A stretch of DNA of 25,223 nt. Source: CALBPI01 sp039187375. Lineage in GTDB: Bacteria; Pseudomonadota; Gammaproteobacteria; Steroidobacterales; Woeseiaceae. Below the pieces are notes generated by a model that was not told where the DNA came from, made no database searches, and saw only the letters and a program-made list of their open reading frames with translations. Location: NCBI GenBank assembly GCA_039187375.1, contig JBCCZN010000013.1:1-25223 (forward strand), read 5' to 3'. Below, piece by piece: positions 16,477 to 24,676 of this stretch; position 1 is the stretch's first letter; every line of letters starts with the position of its first letter. The translations under genes were made by a program, and so were the position numbers.

Positions 16477-17283
16477 TTAGTGGTGCTCCGAGTACATATG
16501 GCGGATCAAACGTTGATCGCAATAATGCTCGGTATCAAACACCAGACGCTCCTGCATCAACTGCAACTGGTGCACGAGAAACATCAGAAAAATGCTGATC
16601 AACAGCGCAATGAACGTGGAGTTAAACGCTACACCCAGGCTTTGCGTCACGCCCGCGATATCTCCCTGAACTGCGCGGTCGGCCTGAGCCAGGGCCTCTC
16701 CAATACCACGTACTGTGCCAATAAACCCAATAGAAGGAATCGCCCACGAAATGTAGCGAATCATCGCCAACTCCGACTCAAGCTTCTCTGCCTCTGATTC
16801 ACAAATCGTGTGCGTCGATGAGGCCACATCCTGAACGTTATGGGTCGAATTGAAGCGCTGCAGCGCGTTGAGCAATGCGCGCGGCAGCAACATACGTTGC
16901 GTGGTGGGCTCCAGCGCCTGAATCTGGCGGGCGAACTCACGCGTATCCTCGGGAAGTACGCGCATCCCATCCGCCACATCCACCAGGTCCTTATCCAACA
17001 ATTGACGCTCGCGGCTCAGCTGTACCGCCTTGAACCCCATGATTGCCAGCGCCCAGAGCATCAGCACAACGCACGCCTCCTGCTCAAAATCCTTGATCAG
17101 CACCCAGGTGGAGCGCTCACGCACATAGTCCGGATCCTGTTTCGCCGCCAAATTCTGGGCAGCAAGATCTTCGGCCGCATTAGGTCGAACCGTCGTGACA
17201 TAGAAGCCATGAACAATGACAACCGCGATCACCAATGCGAACAGTTGGAACACAAACTCGACCGGCAAATTTTGCTTTTTCAT
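16477..17283 (-). CDS. ExbB/TolQ/MotA-type proton-channel family protein
   Basis: A 268-residue inner-membrane protein with four helices: residues about 10-32, 70-90, 176-197 and 217-243. A cytoplasmic domain lies between the second and third, the ExbB/TolQ/MotA pattern but with an extra N-terminal helix. The signature is IPSIGFIGTVRGIGEAL followed by GVAFNSTFIALLISI. Thr190 and Thr223 match the channel-lining threonines of ExbB/TolQ. These proteins form a pentamer around two ExbD/MotB helices and couple proton flow to movement or force. The likely partners are the two vWA proteins encoded two genes downstream. It is the sixth gene from the downstream end of the kinase/FHA cluster if the OmpA-like gene is counted. 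Confidence 0.85.
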   Translation of the reverse strand: MKKQNLPVEFVFQLFALVIAVVIVHGFYVTTVRPNAAEDLAAQNLAAKQDPDYVRERSTWVLIKDFEQEACVVLMLWALAIMGFKAVQLSRERQLLDKDLVDVADGMRVLPEDTREFARQIQALEPTTQRMLLPRALLNALQRFNSTHNVQDVASSTHTICESEAEKLESELAMIRYISWAIPSIGFIGTVRGIGEALAQADRAVQGDIAGVTQSLGVAFNSTFIALLISIFLMFLVHQLQLMQERLVFDTEHYCDQRLIRHMYSEHH

Positions 17284-17313
17284 ATCGTGTCCTCCAGCAC
17301 AGCGATGGCTGGA

Positions 17314-17577
17314 TTAGATGTCTATTGGGAAATCGATTGACTGATCGGCAGAAACTTGTTGTGACGGGATGAAATCATCGTCGTTCTCATACACGAGCTC
17401 TGCATCCTTCAGCACCGCCTCGACCTCCGCATCTTCTGCGTCGCGCGTCGAGCGTTCGGTATTGTCCTCGGCAGTCGCTGCGGCTTCAGTTTGCTCACCC
17501 TGTTGTGCACCGGCAGAGTTCAACAGCTGCAGTGACGCAACGGCAATCAAAGTCAATATCAGTATTTTCTGCGTCAT
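17314..17577 (-). CDS. Small acidic exported protein
   Basis: An 87-residue product with a clear signal peptide (ILILTLIAVASLQLLNSAGA, cut before QQG). The mature part is about 64 residues, rich in Glu, Asp, Ala and Thr and without Cys; it is probably unstructured. I recognise no family. It sits 13 bp after the FGE-fold gene and 30 bp before the ExbB-like gene on the same strand, so it is part of the unit. It could be a periplasmic adaptor or linker between the channel and the PEGA/FGE protein, but nothing in the sequence shows that. Reality as a gene is supported by the signal peptide and operon position. Confidence 0.7.
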   Translation of the reverse strand: MTQKILILTLIAVASLQLLNSAGAQQGEQTEAAATAEDNTERSTRDAEDAEVEAVLKDAELVYENDDDFIPSQQVSADQSIDFPIDI

Positions 17578-17590
17578 GTCATCACCCTCG

Positions 17591-20029
17591 TTATCTCACC
17601 GGTCTGACGATCCTGAATCCCACATCCAATGCAGGCTCACTGCCAAAATCACGGTAGGCCAATCTGAGTTGTTGCGGATTGGCATCACGCCAGCCCGGCC
17701 CCCGAATCACATACGAGTCGCCTGTGGTTGGGCCCAACGGATCAATCAGCGGGCCATCAGGAAACGTTGCGACATAGCGATCCTGTACCCACTCCGACAC
17801 GTTGCCATCCAAATCGTAAATGCCCAACGCATTCGCCTTGAAGCTACCTACCGGTGCTGTCGCTGGATAGCTGTCGTTGTAGCCATTGTAAACATTAGTA
17901 AGCAGTTTCTTGGCAGTTTCGTCGGCGATGTTAGCCTGTTCTTTGGGCGGCGGCAGATCGGCACCCCAGCCGTAGCGTCGCGGCTGCCCACTGGTTGCCG
18001 CATAGCGAGCAACCCAACTCCACTGAGCTTCGGTGGGTAATCGATAACCATTGGTTGGCGATGTGGCGGGCACCAATTTGCCGAATTCACCCACATAGGC
18101 TGGCGTACGCTGCTCCTGAGAGGACAACCAGTTGCAATAAGCAGCGGCATCCTGCCAGCTCACGTTTACGACTGGATTGTCGTCGCCGGCAATCGATGGG
18201 TAAGTCGAACCACCGCGTTCGTGCGCACGCCTGTAGGCAGCAAATTGTCGGTTGCTAACCTCGTGTTGCGAAATATAAAACGCCTGGGTCACTCTGGCGT
18301 CACGTAACGCTTCGTTGCTGCGTCGCTCCGGCTCTCGCCGCGATGAACCCATTTGGAAAGTGCCGGCACGCACGTATTGCAACTTGTGACCATTAGCAAC
18401 ATCGATCTCCTGCTCAATCTTGGCATCGGCGATCTGTTGCGGCGTTAGCAAGGTAGCATCCAAAGTCTGAGTAAAGCCCGGCCGTGGCGTCACCCGCCGA
18501 GTCCATTCAGCGTAGCCACGTCGCTTGACCGTGACCGTTTGCGGTTCGGCGGGTAATTGGAGTGTCACCGTGCCTTTGCCGACATCACGCCCGTTGACGA
18601 AAATCGTTGCATCAACTGGCACGGTGCGAATCGTGACCTCCCCCAATTGTGCATCGAGCGCCACTGACAACGAAGACTGTTGACCCGAAGACAATCGGGC
18701 ACGCCGCGTCGCGCTGGCGTAACCCGGTGCGGTAAGCTTCAACGCATAGTCTCGCCGCGGCTCCAGTGCCAGAGTCAACGGTGTACGGCCCATGAATCGG
18801 CCATCAACGGTGACGCTGGCCCCTCGCGGCGAGCTGCGCACAACGAGCGTCGCATCAGCCGGCTCCAGCACAACCGGCTCGATATTCTGAGATGTGTTTG
18901 GAAATACGCGGTAAACGCGTTCAAGCGGTTTATAGCCGGGCAATTCAAATCGCAACTTTTGCAGACCGGAAGGTAACTGTACGAGCGCCGGTGTCGCCGC
19001 AGTCAGTGTCCTGTTGTCTTCGAGAGCGATAACCGCAGCACCAGCAGGTTGGCTAATCAGCGTTAGCTCCGCCAATGATGGCACCAACGCCACATCCAGC
19101 TGTTGCGTCTGACCCAGACCGACAACCTCAATTTGTCCGACGAAGTCCAGATATTGATCGGCGCTAACTTGCAGATCATAACGCCCCGGTGGCACAGACG
19201 AGAACGTCGCCGGCAGCAAGGTCTCAATGACTTTACCGGCCGCCGCGCTAAGCCGCGCACGCGCCTCAACAGACTCATCACCTGCACTGGCGCGCACAAC
19301 CAGTGTTCCAGGCAACGGTTGTTGTTCCAGCACGATGGTCGTGGTGTCACGATCGACCTCAATCCGACGTGTTAAGTCCTGATAGCCCTCCGTTATCAGG
19401 TGCACATCGTGTACGCCTGAACGCAGCAACACGCGATCCCCTAACGGAAGCGCAAAACCAGGACCATCAATGTCGATAACATCAACCTCTGTGGGCGACG
19501 TATCGATGCGTACCGGCACGGCAGTAACGAGCCAGGCCACCGCCGCTAACAACACGACCAGAACGCTGCTAAGCACCAGGTATTGCGCGACTGGTCTAGT
19601 GGGCGCGACGACATCAGCTCGACCTGGCTGCCAATCGGCCGCCTGCAGCGGTATATCCTCATCGTCCTGCTGCACGATCGGCGGTGCCGTTTCAAATCGA
19701 CTACCACCGCTATCCTGAGACAACGTCATACTGTCGACATCCATATGCACGTCTAATGCAACGCCGAAGACGCTCAACCGCTGTCCGTCGACCAGACTGC
19801 GTGTTGTACTCAGTCGCTCACCGTCGAGTTCGAGTGGCGAGGGCCGCAACAATGGCTGAATGAAAGGTTTGCCATCAACCAAGTCAATTTGCGCAACCGT
19901 CTGACCGCCTGGTCCGCTGATACGAATATCGGCGGCACTAACGGTACCTATGACGATGGGACACTGGGCCTGAGAAAACGCACTCTCAATACCACCATGG
20001 CGCCAGACAATACGATTTGCACCACTCAT
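17591..20029 (-). CDS. FHA-like / membrane helix / PEGA repeats / noncatalytic FGE-fold protein
   Basis: An 812-residue single-pass inner-membrane protein. Residues 1-100 have the outline of an FHA domain (IGTVSAADIRI, LELDGERL, LVDGQRLSVFGV) but lack the Arg, Ser-His and Asn that bind phosphothreonine. One membrane helix lies at about 147-171. PEGA-type beta repeats follow (about 175-540, for example SPRGASVTVDGRFMGRTPL). Last comes a formylglycine-generating-enzyme/SUMF1 fold (about 550-812: GTFQMGS, YISQHEVSNRQF, YRLPTEAQWSWVAR, DLDGNVSEWV, GFRIVRPVR). The two catalytic cysteines expected after GGSW are absent (GPGWRDANPQQLRLAYR), so it should not make formylglycine. TagR of the type VI threonine phosphorylation pathway also has an FGE-like fold. 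Its ATG overlaps the kinase stop (ATGA). Confidence 0.87.
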   Translation of the reverse strand: MSGANRIVWRHGGIESAFSQAQCPIVIGTVSAADIRISGPGGQTVAQIDLVDGKPFIQPLLRPSPLELDGERLSTTRSLVDGQRLSVFGVALDVHMDVDSMTLSQDSGGSRFETAPPIVQQDDEDIPLQAADWQPGRADVVAPTRPVAQYLVLSSVLVVLLAAVAWLVTAVPVRIDTSPTEVDVIDIDGPGFALPLGDRVLLRSGVHDVHLITEGYQDLTRRIEVDRDTTTIVLEQQPLPGTLVVRASAGDESVEARARLSAAAGKVIETLLPATFSSVPPGRYDLQVSADQYLDFVGQIEVVGLGQTQQLDVALVPSLAELTLISQPAGAAVIALEDNRTLTAATPALVQLPSGLQKLRFELPGYKPLERVYRVFPNTSQNIEPVVLEPADATLVVRSSPRGASVTVDGRFMGRTPLTLALEPRRDYALKLTAPGYASATRRARLSSGQQSSLSVALDAQLGEVTIRTVPVDATIFVNGRDVGKGTVTLQLPAEPQTVTVKRRGYAEWTRRVTPRPGFTQTLDATLLTPQQIADAKIEQEIDVANGHKLQYVRAGTFQMGSSRREPERRSNEALRDARVTQAFYISQHEVSNRQFAAYRRAHERGGSTYPSIAGDDNPVVNVSWQDAAAYCNWLSSQEQRTPAYVGEFGKLVPATSPTNGYRLPTEAQWSWVARYAATSGQPRRYGWGADLPPPKEQANIADETAKKLLTNVYNGYNDSYPATAPVGSFKANALGIYDLDGNVSEWVQDRYVATFPDGPLIDPLGPTTGDSYVIRGPGWRDANPQQLRLAYRDFGSEPALDVGFRIVRPVR

Positions 20030-22317
20030 ATTGGTCGATCACAGGCGATATAGATGGACGGCCCGGGCTGACCCCAGGCCACTCGGAACTGCCGACGCAC
20101 ATCCTGGTACCCACGGCGTGAACCGACGACGGTGTACAGCCCTGGACGCAATCGCACTTCGGTGCTGGCAAATTGACCCAGACGCTCGACCCGCAACAGT
20201 GTGACTTCGGTCAGGCCATCCGAACGCAGCTCAACCGCGATAGGCAATGCGACGCGCACCAGTAAACCTTGCAGACTGTCTATCGTCGCGGCCAGGTTTG
20301 GACCGCGCGGCTGCAGATCGCTGGCGCGTTGCAACAATGCCGACGCTTCGCGCAATGCATCGGTCTCTGACAATCGATCCGGGTTATTCAATACCGCCTG
20401 CATCTCGTTGACGATTTTCTGGCGGTTGCGCACCCTGGCGGCGCCCTCACGGGCGGCATCCAATGACTCGTCCAATGACAACACGGTTTCGTAGTCGGTC
20501 AATGCAGTCTGCCAGCGCTCTTGCGCTTCAGCCTGACGCGCGCGCGCCTGTAACGTACCGATACGATCAAGGCGCTCTGCCAATCGCAATTGCAGACGCG
20601 CATCCTCAAGCGCAGGGTCACCTGGGCGCAGACTCGCAGCCGCATCAAAAGCACGTCGTGCGCGGCTGAAGTCACCCGCTTCCAGCGCTGCAAAACCGCG
20701 TGACATTTGCGCAGAAAACGCATCAGCAGAAATCGCTTGACGCATTCGTGCGCTACCATCGATCGCCGGCTGCCAGTCCGGATTCAACGCTAATGCAGCC
20801 TCAAAGCGCGCCAAGGCGACCGTCCAGTCACCCTCACGCTCGGCAATCCTGCCAGCGCTCATTAACGCCAGTAATTCGTCGAGTGACTTTGCTCGTTCAA
20901 TTCCGGTGATTGCCGTATCGTCACCGGGTTTTAGCAATAACCCCAGCTCAAATGCGGCCAGCGCCGCTGCCGCATCACCAGCCAGCATCTGGGCGTCAGC
21001 TTCACGCATCGTTGAATCGTAGCGTTGCGGGATCGAATCGGCGATCGGCTGCAATTGCTCCAGCGCGGAGGCATAGCGCTGTTGTGCCAGTGCGTAATCT
21101 CGCGCAAGGTACGCACGATCTCCGGCCTGATAGTCTGCGATGCCATTGGCGAACGCGCTGCCGGCCCAGGTAGCTGCGTTACGCGTTTCAAGTAGATCCA
21201 CCAGACTCAACAGTGCTGCCACCTTTTCATCGGCAGCAAGCCTGGCGACCGGATCGGGTGCTGGCTCGGTCGCAGGCTCTTCCGATGTTGATTGTGCTGC
21301 AGTCTCTGTCTGCTGCTCGGTCGCCTGCTCAACAATCGGGCTTGTCGCCTCGCGAGCGGAGAACAACCAGGTCATCGCAACACCCAGCGCAATAATCGCC
21401 ACTACCCCGGCAACAACAAACCACAGCGGCACACCTTGCCGCGGGGTGAGTTGTGCGTCTTGCGGGGCTCGCTCGAACGCACCGTGCGGCAATACGTCGG
21501 GCGGCTCAACATCGACAGCGATCGTGGCGGCCGGGCGACGCAACTTAAGCGACAGCTTTTCCAGGTCGACATGCCCCCGCGCTACGCCGGCAGTCGCAAA
21601 AGCGTCACGAATTTCCGCTGCGCTGGGTCGGGTACCGCGCGCACCGCGCGCCGCGTTCAGCACCACCACCACGTCAGCAGGCAGTCGCTCGCCGAACGAC
21701 GCGTTCGGCTCGCTGTTCAACAACTCGGCACAGGTTTGCGCAAAGGCAAAAATATCGTCATGCGGGTGGGCTGGTTGTGCGTCGCGTTGCTCTGCGCTGG
21801 CATAGGCATCGCTGCCACAACTGACCGGGCGTGGCGTGTCGATCATCTGGGCACAACCGAAGTCGCCAAGATAGGCTGCGCCCCGGCGGTCCAGTAAACA
21901 GTTGCTCGGCTTGATGTCACCGTGCACCACACCTTTGCGATGCCAATAGTCCAGCGTATCGATCAGGACCAGCGCCGCCGGCAACCAGACATCCGGTTGC
22001 GTGGCAACCAATGACGCAAAATCGGTACCGTCGATATATTGCATCGCATAACCGGGGCGCTCCCCCGGTACGCGCGCCAACGCCCTGACCGTGTGGTGGT
22101 GATTCAAGCCACGGGCAATACGCCATTCCTCTTCGAACGCCGCGACGCGGTCCGCAAGTTTGGCCGCCTTTGGCGTCAGCAGTTTGATTGCGACCGGTAT
22201 GCCGGATCTCTCGTCTCGCGCTAACCAAACCTCAGACTGCGAGCCGAGATGCAAACGCTGGATCAGTGCGTAACGATCACCCAACCGGGCGGGCGTGGCA
22301 GAAGCGGCGTCGGACAT
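20026..22317 (-). CDS. Transmembrane Ser/Thr protein kinase with periplasmic TPR region and PEGA-like end
   Basis: A 763-residue protein. The cytoplasmic Hanks-type kinase domain spans about 15-260, with a degenerate glycine loop (HLGSQSEVWLARD), Lys45 in VAIKLL, the catalytic loop HGDIKPSN (Asp134) and DFG at 152-154. Gly replaces Arg before Asp134, so it is a non-RD kinase, but the key Lys and Asp residues are present and it should be active. One membrane helix (about 297-319) leads to an Ala/Glu/Thr-rich linker and a long TPR-like helical region (about 395-680). A PEGA-like end (RLRPGLYTVVGSRRGYQDV) closes the chain. The topology recalls PpkA, with the periplasmic vWA replaced by TPRs. It overlaps the lipoprotein stop by 1 nt (TAATG) and the next gene by ATGA. 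Confidence 0.9.
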   Translation of the reverse strand: MSDAASATPARLGDRYALIQRLHLGSQSEVWLARDERSGIPVAIKLLTPKAAKLADRVAAFEEEWRIARGLNHHHTVRALARVPGERPGYAMQYIDGTDFASLVATQPDVWLPAALVLIDTLDYWHRKGVVHGDIKPSNCLLDRRGAAYLGDFGCAQMIDTPRPVSCGSDAYASAEQRDAQPAHPHDDIFAFAQTCAELLNSEPNASFGERLPADVVVVLNAARGARGTRPSAAEIRDAFATAGVARGHVDLEKLSLKLRRPAATIAVDVEPPDVLPHGAFERAPQDAQLTPRQGVPLWFVVAGVVAIIALGVAMTWLFSAREATSPIVEQATEQQTETAAQSTSEEPATEPAPDPVARLAADEKVAALLSLVDLLETRNAATWAGSAFANGIADYQAGDRAYLARDYALAQQRYASALEQLQPIADSIPQRYDSTMREADAQMLAGDAAAALAAFELGLLLKPGDDTAITGIERAKSLDELLALMSAGRIAEREGDWTVALARFEAALALNPDWQPAIDGSARMRQAISADAFSAQMSRGFAALEAGDFSRARRAFDAAASLRPGDPALEDARLQLRLAERLDRIGTLQARARQAEAQERWQTALTDYETVLSLDESLDAAREGAARVRNRQKIVNEMQAVLNNPDRLSETDALREASALLQRASDLQPRGPNLAATIDSLQGLLVRVALPIAVELRSDGLTEVTLLRVERLGQFASTEVRLRPGLYTVVGSRRGYQDVRRQFRVAWGQPGPSIYIACDRPI

Positions 22318-23606
22318 TACGCTCCGTCAGAATCTAATGTGGCACCGCGACCATTGATATCGATCGCCGGCGTATCGCTGAAACCGGTTTCCTCTTCATT
22401 GATCTGCCGCAATAGGCCTCGCCATTGATCATATTGCGCCGATGCCGTGCCCGTCAGTCGTTGTGCCTGGCCGGCCACCTCAATGGTCATCGGCGCCGCC
22501 TCGCGGCCGAACGCATCGGACAGCTCGGCGATAGACTGACGTTGCAATTTCGCCTCGGCCAGTCGACCGAAACTACTGAAGAACAGATCCAGACCACTGT
22601 AGGCGGTGTAATTGCGCAACGTCGCCTTGGTTCGCGCTGTTGTGCCGCTGTCGCCTGCCTTGGGCCTGGGCATTTCCGTCGACGCTGCAACCAGCGCGAT
22701 GCCCGCCAGTCCGCGCAACAACGCAGCCCGGCGTAGTCTTTGGTATTCGAGCTCGGCTTCACGCGAGGATTGACGCCAGTCTTCGTAAGGCAGCGCAATG
22801 CCGTAATAGAAGTTGGCGTAGTGCTCGTTCAATGTGTCAAGGAACAACGCGTCGCGCTCGCGGATTGCCTCAAGACGACCCACCATCGGATCGGCGTCTG
22901 CCGGCAGGCGCACCACCTCAATCCGACCTCTGCGATCGGTTTCGATATATTCGGCAAACACGGTGGGCGCCATATCCGCATAAAAGCGCATGCGTGCTGT
23001 CGTTCGAATCGTATTCACATCCGCATCGGACAAACGACTGAACTGGTCGTACAGATCGTTGGCAAATTCGTTGAAGATATTTTGATAAGGATCCGCGCTA
23101 CGTGCCCGCCGACGGGAATAGTCTTTAGAGTCGGTGCGTGTTGAATAGCGCCGGCTGAACCAACGTTTGCCCGTGGCGTCTATGGCGGAGAGCTGCAACG
23201 TGGCACGATTGCCATCGGAGCGGATGACCTCACCGCGGATATACAGGTCTGCCACGACCGTTTGATTCGGAATCACGCGCACCGCACCAAAATGGCCAGT
23301 CGACTGCAACGTGCTCTTCATGTGATAGGGAAAAAAACGGGCCTCCGCCTTGCGAATTTCCGGATACACGGTGTCGTCAATCGGTGCACCTTCCTCGGGC
23401 AAACCGGAATCAAACTCAAGAATCCCGATGTCCAGCAAGCGCGATTCGGCGACCGCCTCAGGTTCGGAAGTCAGATCGATATCGGGGGCGACATAGCTGG
23501 ACGTGCTGCAGCCGCTCAACACCGCTGTCAGCAGCAACACCGTCCCGCCGACGCGAAACCCGCTGGCAACACGTTGATTACATCGAGGTGGGTGGATACT
23601 CATCAT
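22317..23606 (-). CDS. Lipoprotein of unknown family in the kinase cluster
   Basis: A 429-residue exported lipoprotein: basic n-region, hydrophobic core and lipobox LSGC (acylated Cys33). The next residues are Ser-Thr rather than Asp, which favours outer-membrane sorting. Residues ~55-160 (LLDIGILEFDSG, then VVADLYIRGEVIRSDG and LQLSAIDATGKRWFSRRY) look like an alpha/beta domain of the kind in CsgG/TolB-N-like auxiliary lipoproteins. Residues ~160-330 are helical, and the tail is acidic. I do not recognise a named family. It lies 6 bp after the Gly-rich lipoprotein gene and overlaps the kinase start. By position it may do the job TagQ does for TagR, anchoring a periplasmic sensor, but it shows no recognisable similarity. 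An ATG at 23603 is an equally possible start. Confidence 0.8.
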   Translation of the reverse strand: MMSIHPPRCNQRVASGFRVGGTVLLLTAVLSGCSTSSYVAPDIDLTSEPEAVAESRLLDIGILEFDSGLPEEGAPIDDTVYPEIRKAEARFFPYHMKSTLQSTGHFGAVRVIPNQTVVADLYIRGEVIRSDGNRATLQLSAIDATGKRWFSRRYSTRTDSKDYSRRRARSADPYQNIFNEFANDLYDQFSRLSDADVNTIRTTARMRFYADMAPTVFAEYIETDRRGRIEVVRLPADADPMVGRLEAIRERDALFLDTLNEHYANFYYGIALPYEDWRQSSREAELEYQRLRRAALLRGLAGIALVAASTEMPRPKAGDSGTTARTKATLRNYTAYSGLDLFFSSFGRLAEAKLQRQSIAELSDAFGREAAPMTIEVAGQAQRLTGTASAQYDQWRGLLRQINEEETGFSDTPAIDINGRGATLDSDGA

Positions 23607-23612
23607 GCGCGC

Positions 23613-24581
23613 CTACCGAATACCTTTGTACTTCCGATATTCGTCCCACAATTTCTCGCGGATGACAGGATCTTCTTCAGCTTGAGCGGCCTCTCGTAAT
23701 TGGCGCGCAACGATGTCGTCATAGCTCTGCGGTGGAATATCGTCCGGAGTGCGCTCTTCCAGTACCTCGGATGGCACCTCATCGACACTACTGGATGCGC
23801 CCGCACCACCACCTGAGCCATTACCCACACCGCCTTCATTGGCAACGATTATCGTACCCCCACCACTGCCCTCGGAACCGCCGGCACCGGCACCGCCAGT
23901 GCCGCCAACGGTACTGGTATCGCGTGACACCTGGGTCGCTTGTTCCTGTTCGCCGCTGATCATGCCGTCAAAATCGCCGAGCGATTTATTGAACTCATCA
24001 TCGAGGCCGCCGTTGCCCGAGCCTCCGGGACCGGCACCAGAACCGCTGCCGCCTGAGCCACCGCCGGCACCTGATTCACCGCCCGAACCGGACCCGGCAC
24101 CTGATTCACCGCCGGACCCGGCACCCGCCTGCGTGCCATCGCCGTCACCACCGGATTGGGAACCTGATCCGCCATTGCCGCCTGGCATGCCGCCACCGGC
24201 TTGTGTGCCCGATCCGCCATTGCCGCCTGGCATACCGCCACCGGCTTGTGTGCCCGATCCACCATCGCCGCCTGGCATACCGGCGCCTTGTGAACCGCCT
24301 CCAGACGAACCACCGGGCATACCGGCGCCTTGCGAACCACCTCCAGACGAACCACCGGGCATGCCGGCACCTTGTGAACCGGTGCTTGGTGAGCCACCGG
24401 GCATGCCGGCGCCTTGCGAACCCGTACTTGGCGAGCCACCTGGCAGTCCAGTGCCACCACTTGGCGGAATGGGCGGACTGGAAGAGCCACTGCTGCCACT
24501 TGAGGCGCAACCCACCAGCACGGCCGCGGCCGCCATAGACACGCCGATATTGATCATTCGACGCCAATAAGCCTTGCGCAT
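23613..24581 (-). CDS. Gly-rich repeat lipoprotein with charged C-terminal helix
   Basis: A 322-residue product from the ATG at 24581, chosen because AGGA (24587-24590) lies 5 nt upstream; ATGs at 24602 and 24593 are alternatives. A signal with lipobox LVGC is followed by a 200-residue low-complexity region of Gly, Ser, Gln and Pro. The first part is a tandem array of 14-15 residue units ending GMPGG. A second Gly-rich block follows an acidic spacer (LDDEFNKSLGDFDGMISG). The last ~65 residues (from about VDEVPSEVLEERTPDD) are acidic then helical: DDIVARQLREAAQAEEDPVIREKLWDEYRKYKGIR in part. No known family. A flexible envelope tether or scaffold is a reasonable guess. It is 95 bp downstream of the PP2C gene and 6 bp before the next lipoprotein. 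Confidence 0.78.
   Translation of the reverse strand: MRKAYWRRMINIGVSMAAAAVLVGCASSGSSGSSSPPIPPSGGTGLPGGSPSTGSQGAGMPGGSPSTGSQGAGMPGGSSGGGSQGAGMPGGSSGGGSQGAGMPGGDGGSGTQAGGGMPGGNGGSGTQAGGGMPGGNGGSGSQSGGDGDGTQAGAGSGGESGAGSGSGGESGAGGGSGGSGSGAGPGGSGNGGLDDEFNKSLGDFDGMISGEQEQATQVSRDTSTVGGTGGAGAGGSEGSGGGTIIVANEGGVGNGSGGGAGASSSVDEVPSEVLEERTPDDIPPQSYDDIVARQLREAAQAEEDPVIREKLWDEYRKYKGIR
24147..24434 (-). repeat. Coding tandem repeat, 42-45 bp units
   Basis: Six full units and one partial one encode SPSTGSQGAGMPGG (twice), SSGGGSQGAGMPGG (twice), DGGSGTQAGGGMPGG, NGGSGTQAGGGMPGG and a degenerate NGGSGSQSGG. Neighbouring pairs are the most alike, as expected from stepwise duplication by slippage or unequal crossing-over. 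All unit lengths are multiples of three, so copy-number change would keep the frame. Confidence 0.85.
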
Positions 24582-24586
24582 GGTAT

Positions 24587-24590
24587 TCCT
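24587..24590 (-). promoter_or_regulatory. Ribosome binding site deciding the Gly-rich lipoprotein start
   Basis: AGGA on the minus strand lies 5 nt before the ATG at 24581, favouring it over the ATGs at 24602 and 24593. Confidence 0.55.
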
Positions 24591-24676
24591 CATTATCATC
24601 ACCCCAACCTCTATCGAGGTTAGAGTCTGTAATCCGGCTAGAGTTTCATCGAGCGTACCAAATGCACGCGCCCGCT

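Noticed and set aside
13000..17283. Zorya-type anti-phage system (ZorA/ZorB plus effectors)
   Set aside because: A MotA/MotB-like pair is present, but the MotB-like part carries vWA instead of an OmpA domain, and no ZorC, ZorD helicase or ZorE nuclease is seen.
17591..20029. Active formylglycine-generating enzyme (sulfatase maturation)
   Set aside because: The catalytic cysteine region has no Cys and no sulfatase gene is nearby.
24147..24434. Regular repeats that could be read as a CRISPR array
   Set aside because: Units are contiguous with no unique spacers, multiples of three, and encode a Gly-rich peptide inside a gene.
23749..24570. Long Pro-rich open frame on the plus strand opposite the Gly-rich lipoprotein
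   Set aside because: It is the mirror of GC-rich Gly codons (GGx read as CCx); it lacks a ribosome site and signal, while the minus frame has a lipobox, spacing and operon position.
24606..24621. Hairpin AACCTC-TATC-GAGGTT as terminator of the phosphatase gene
   Set aside because: The stem is only 6 bp, and no T-run follows on the minus strand; it overlaps the leader of the next gene.
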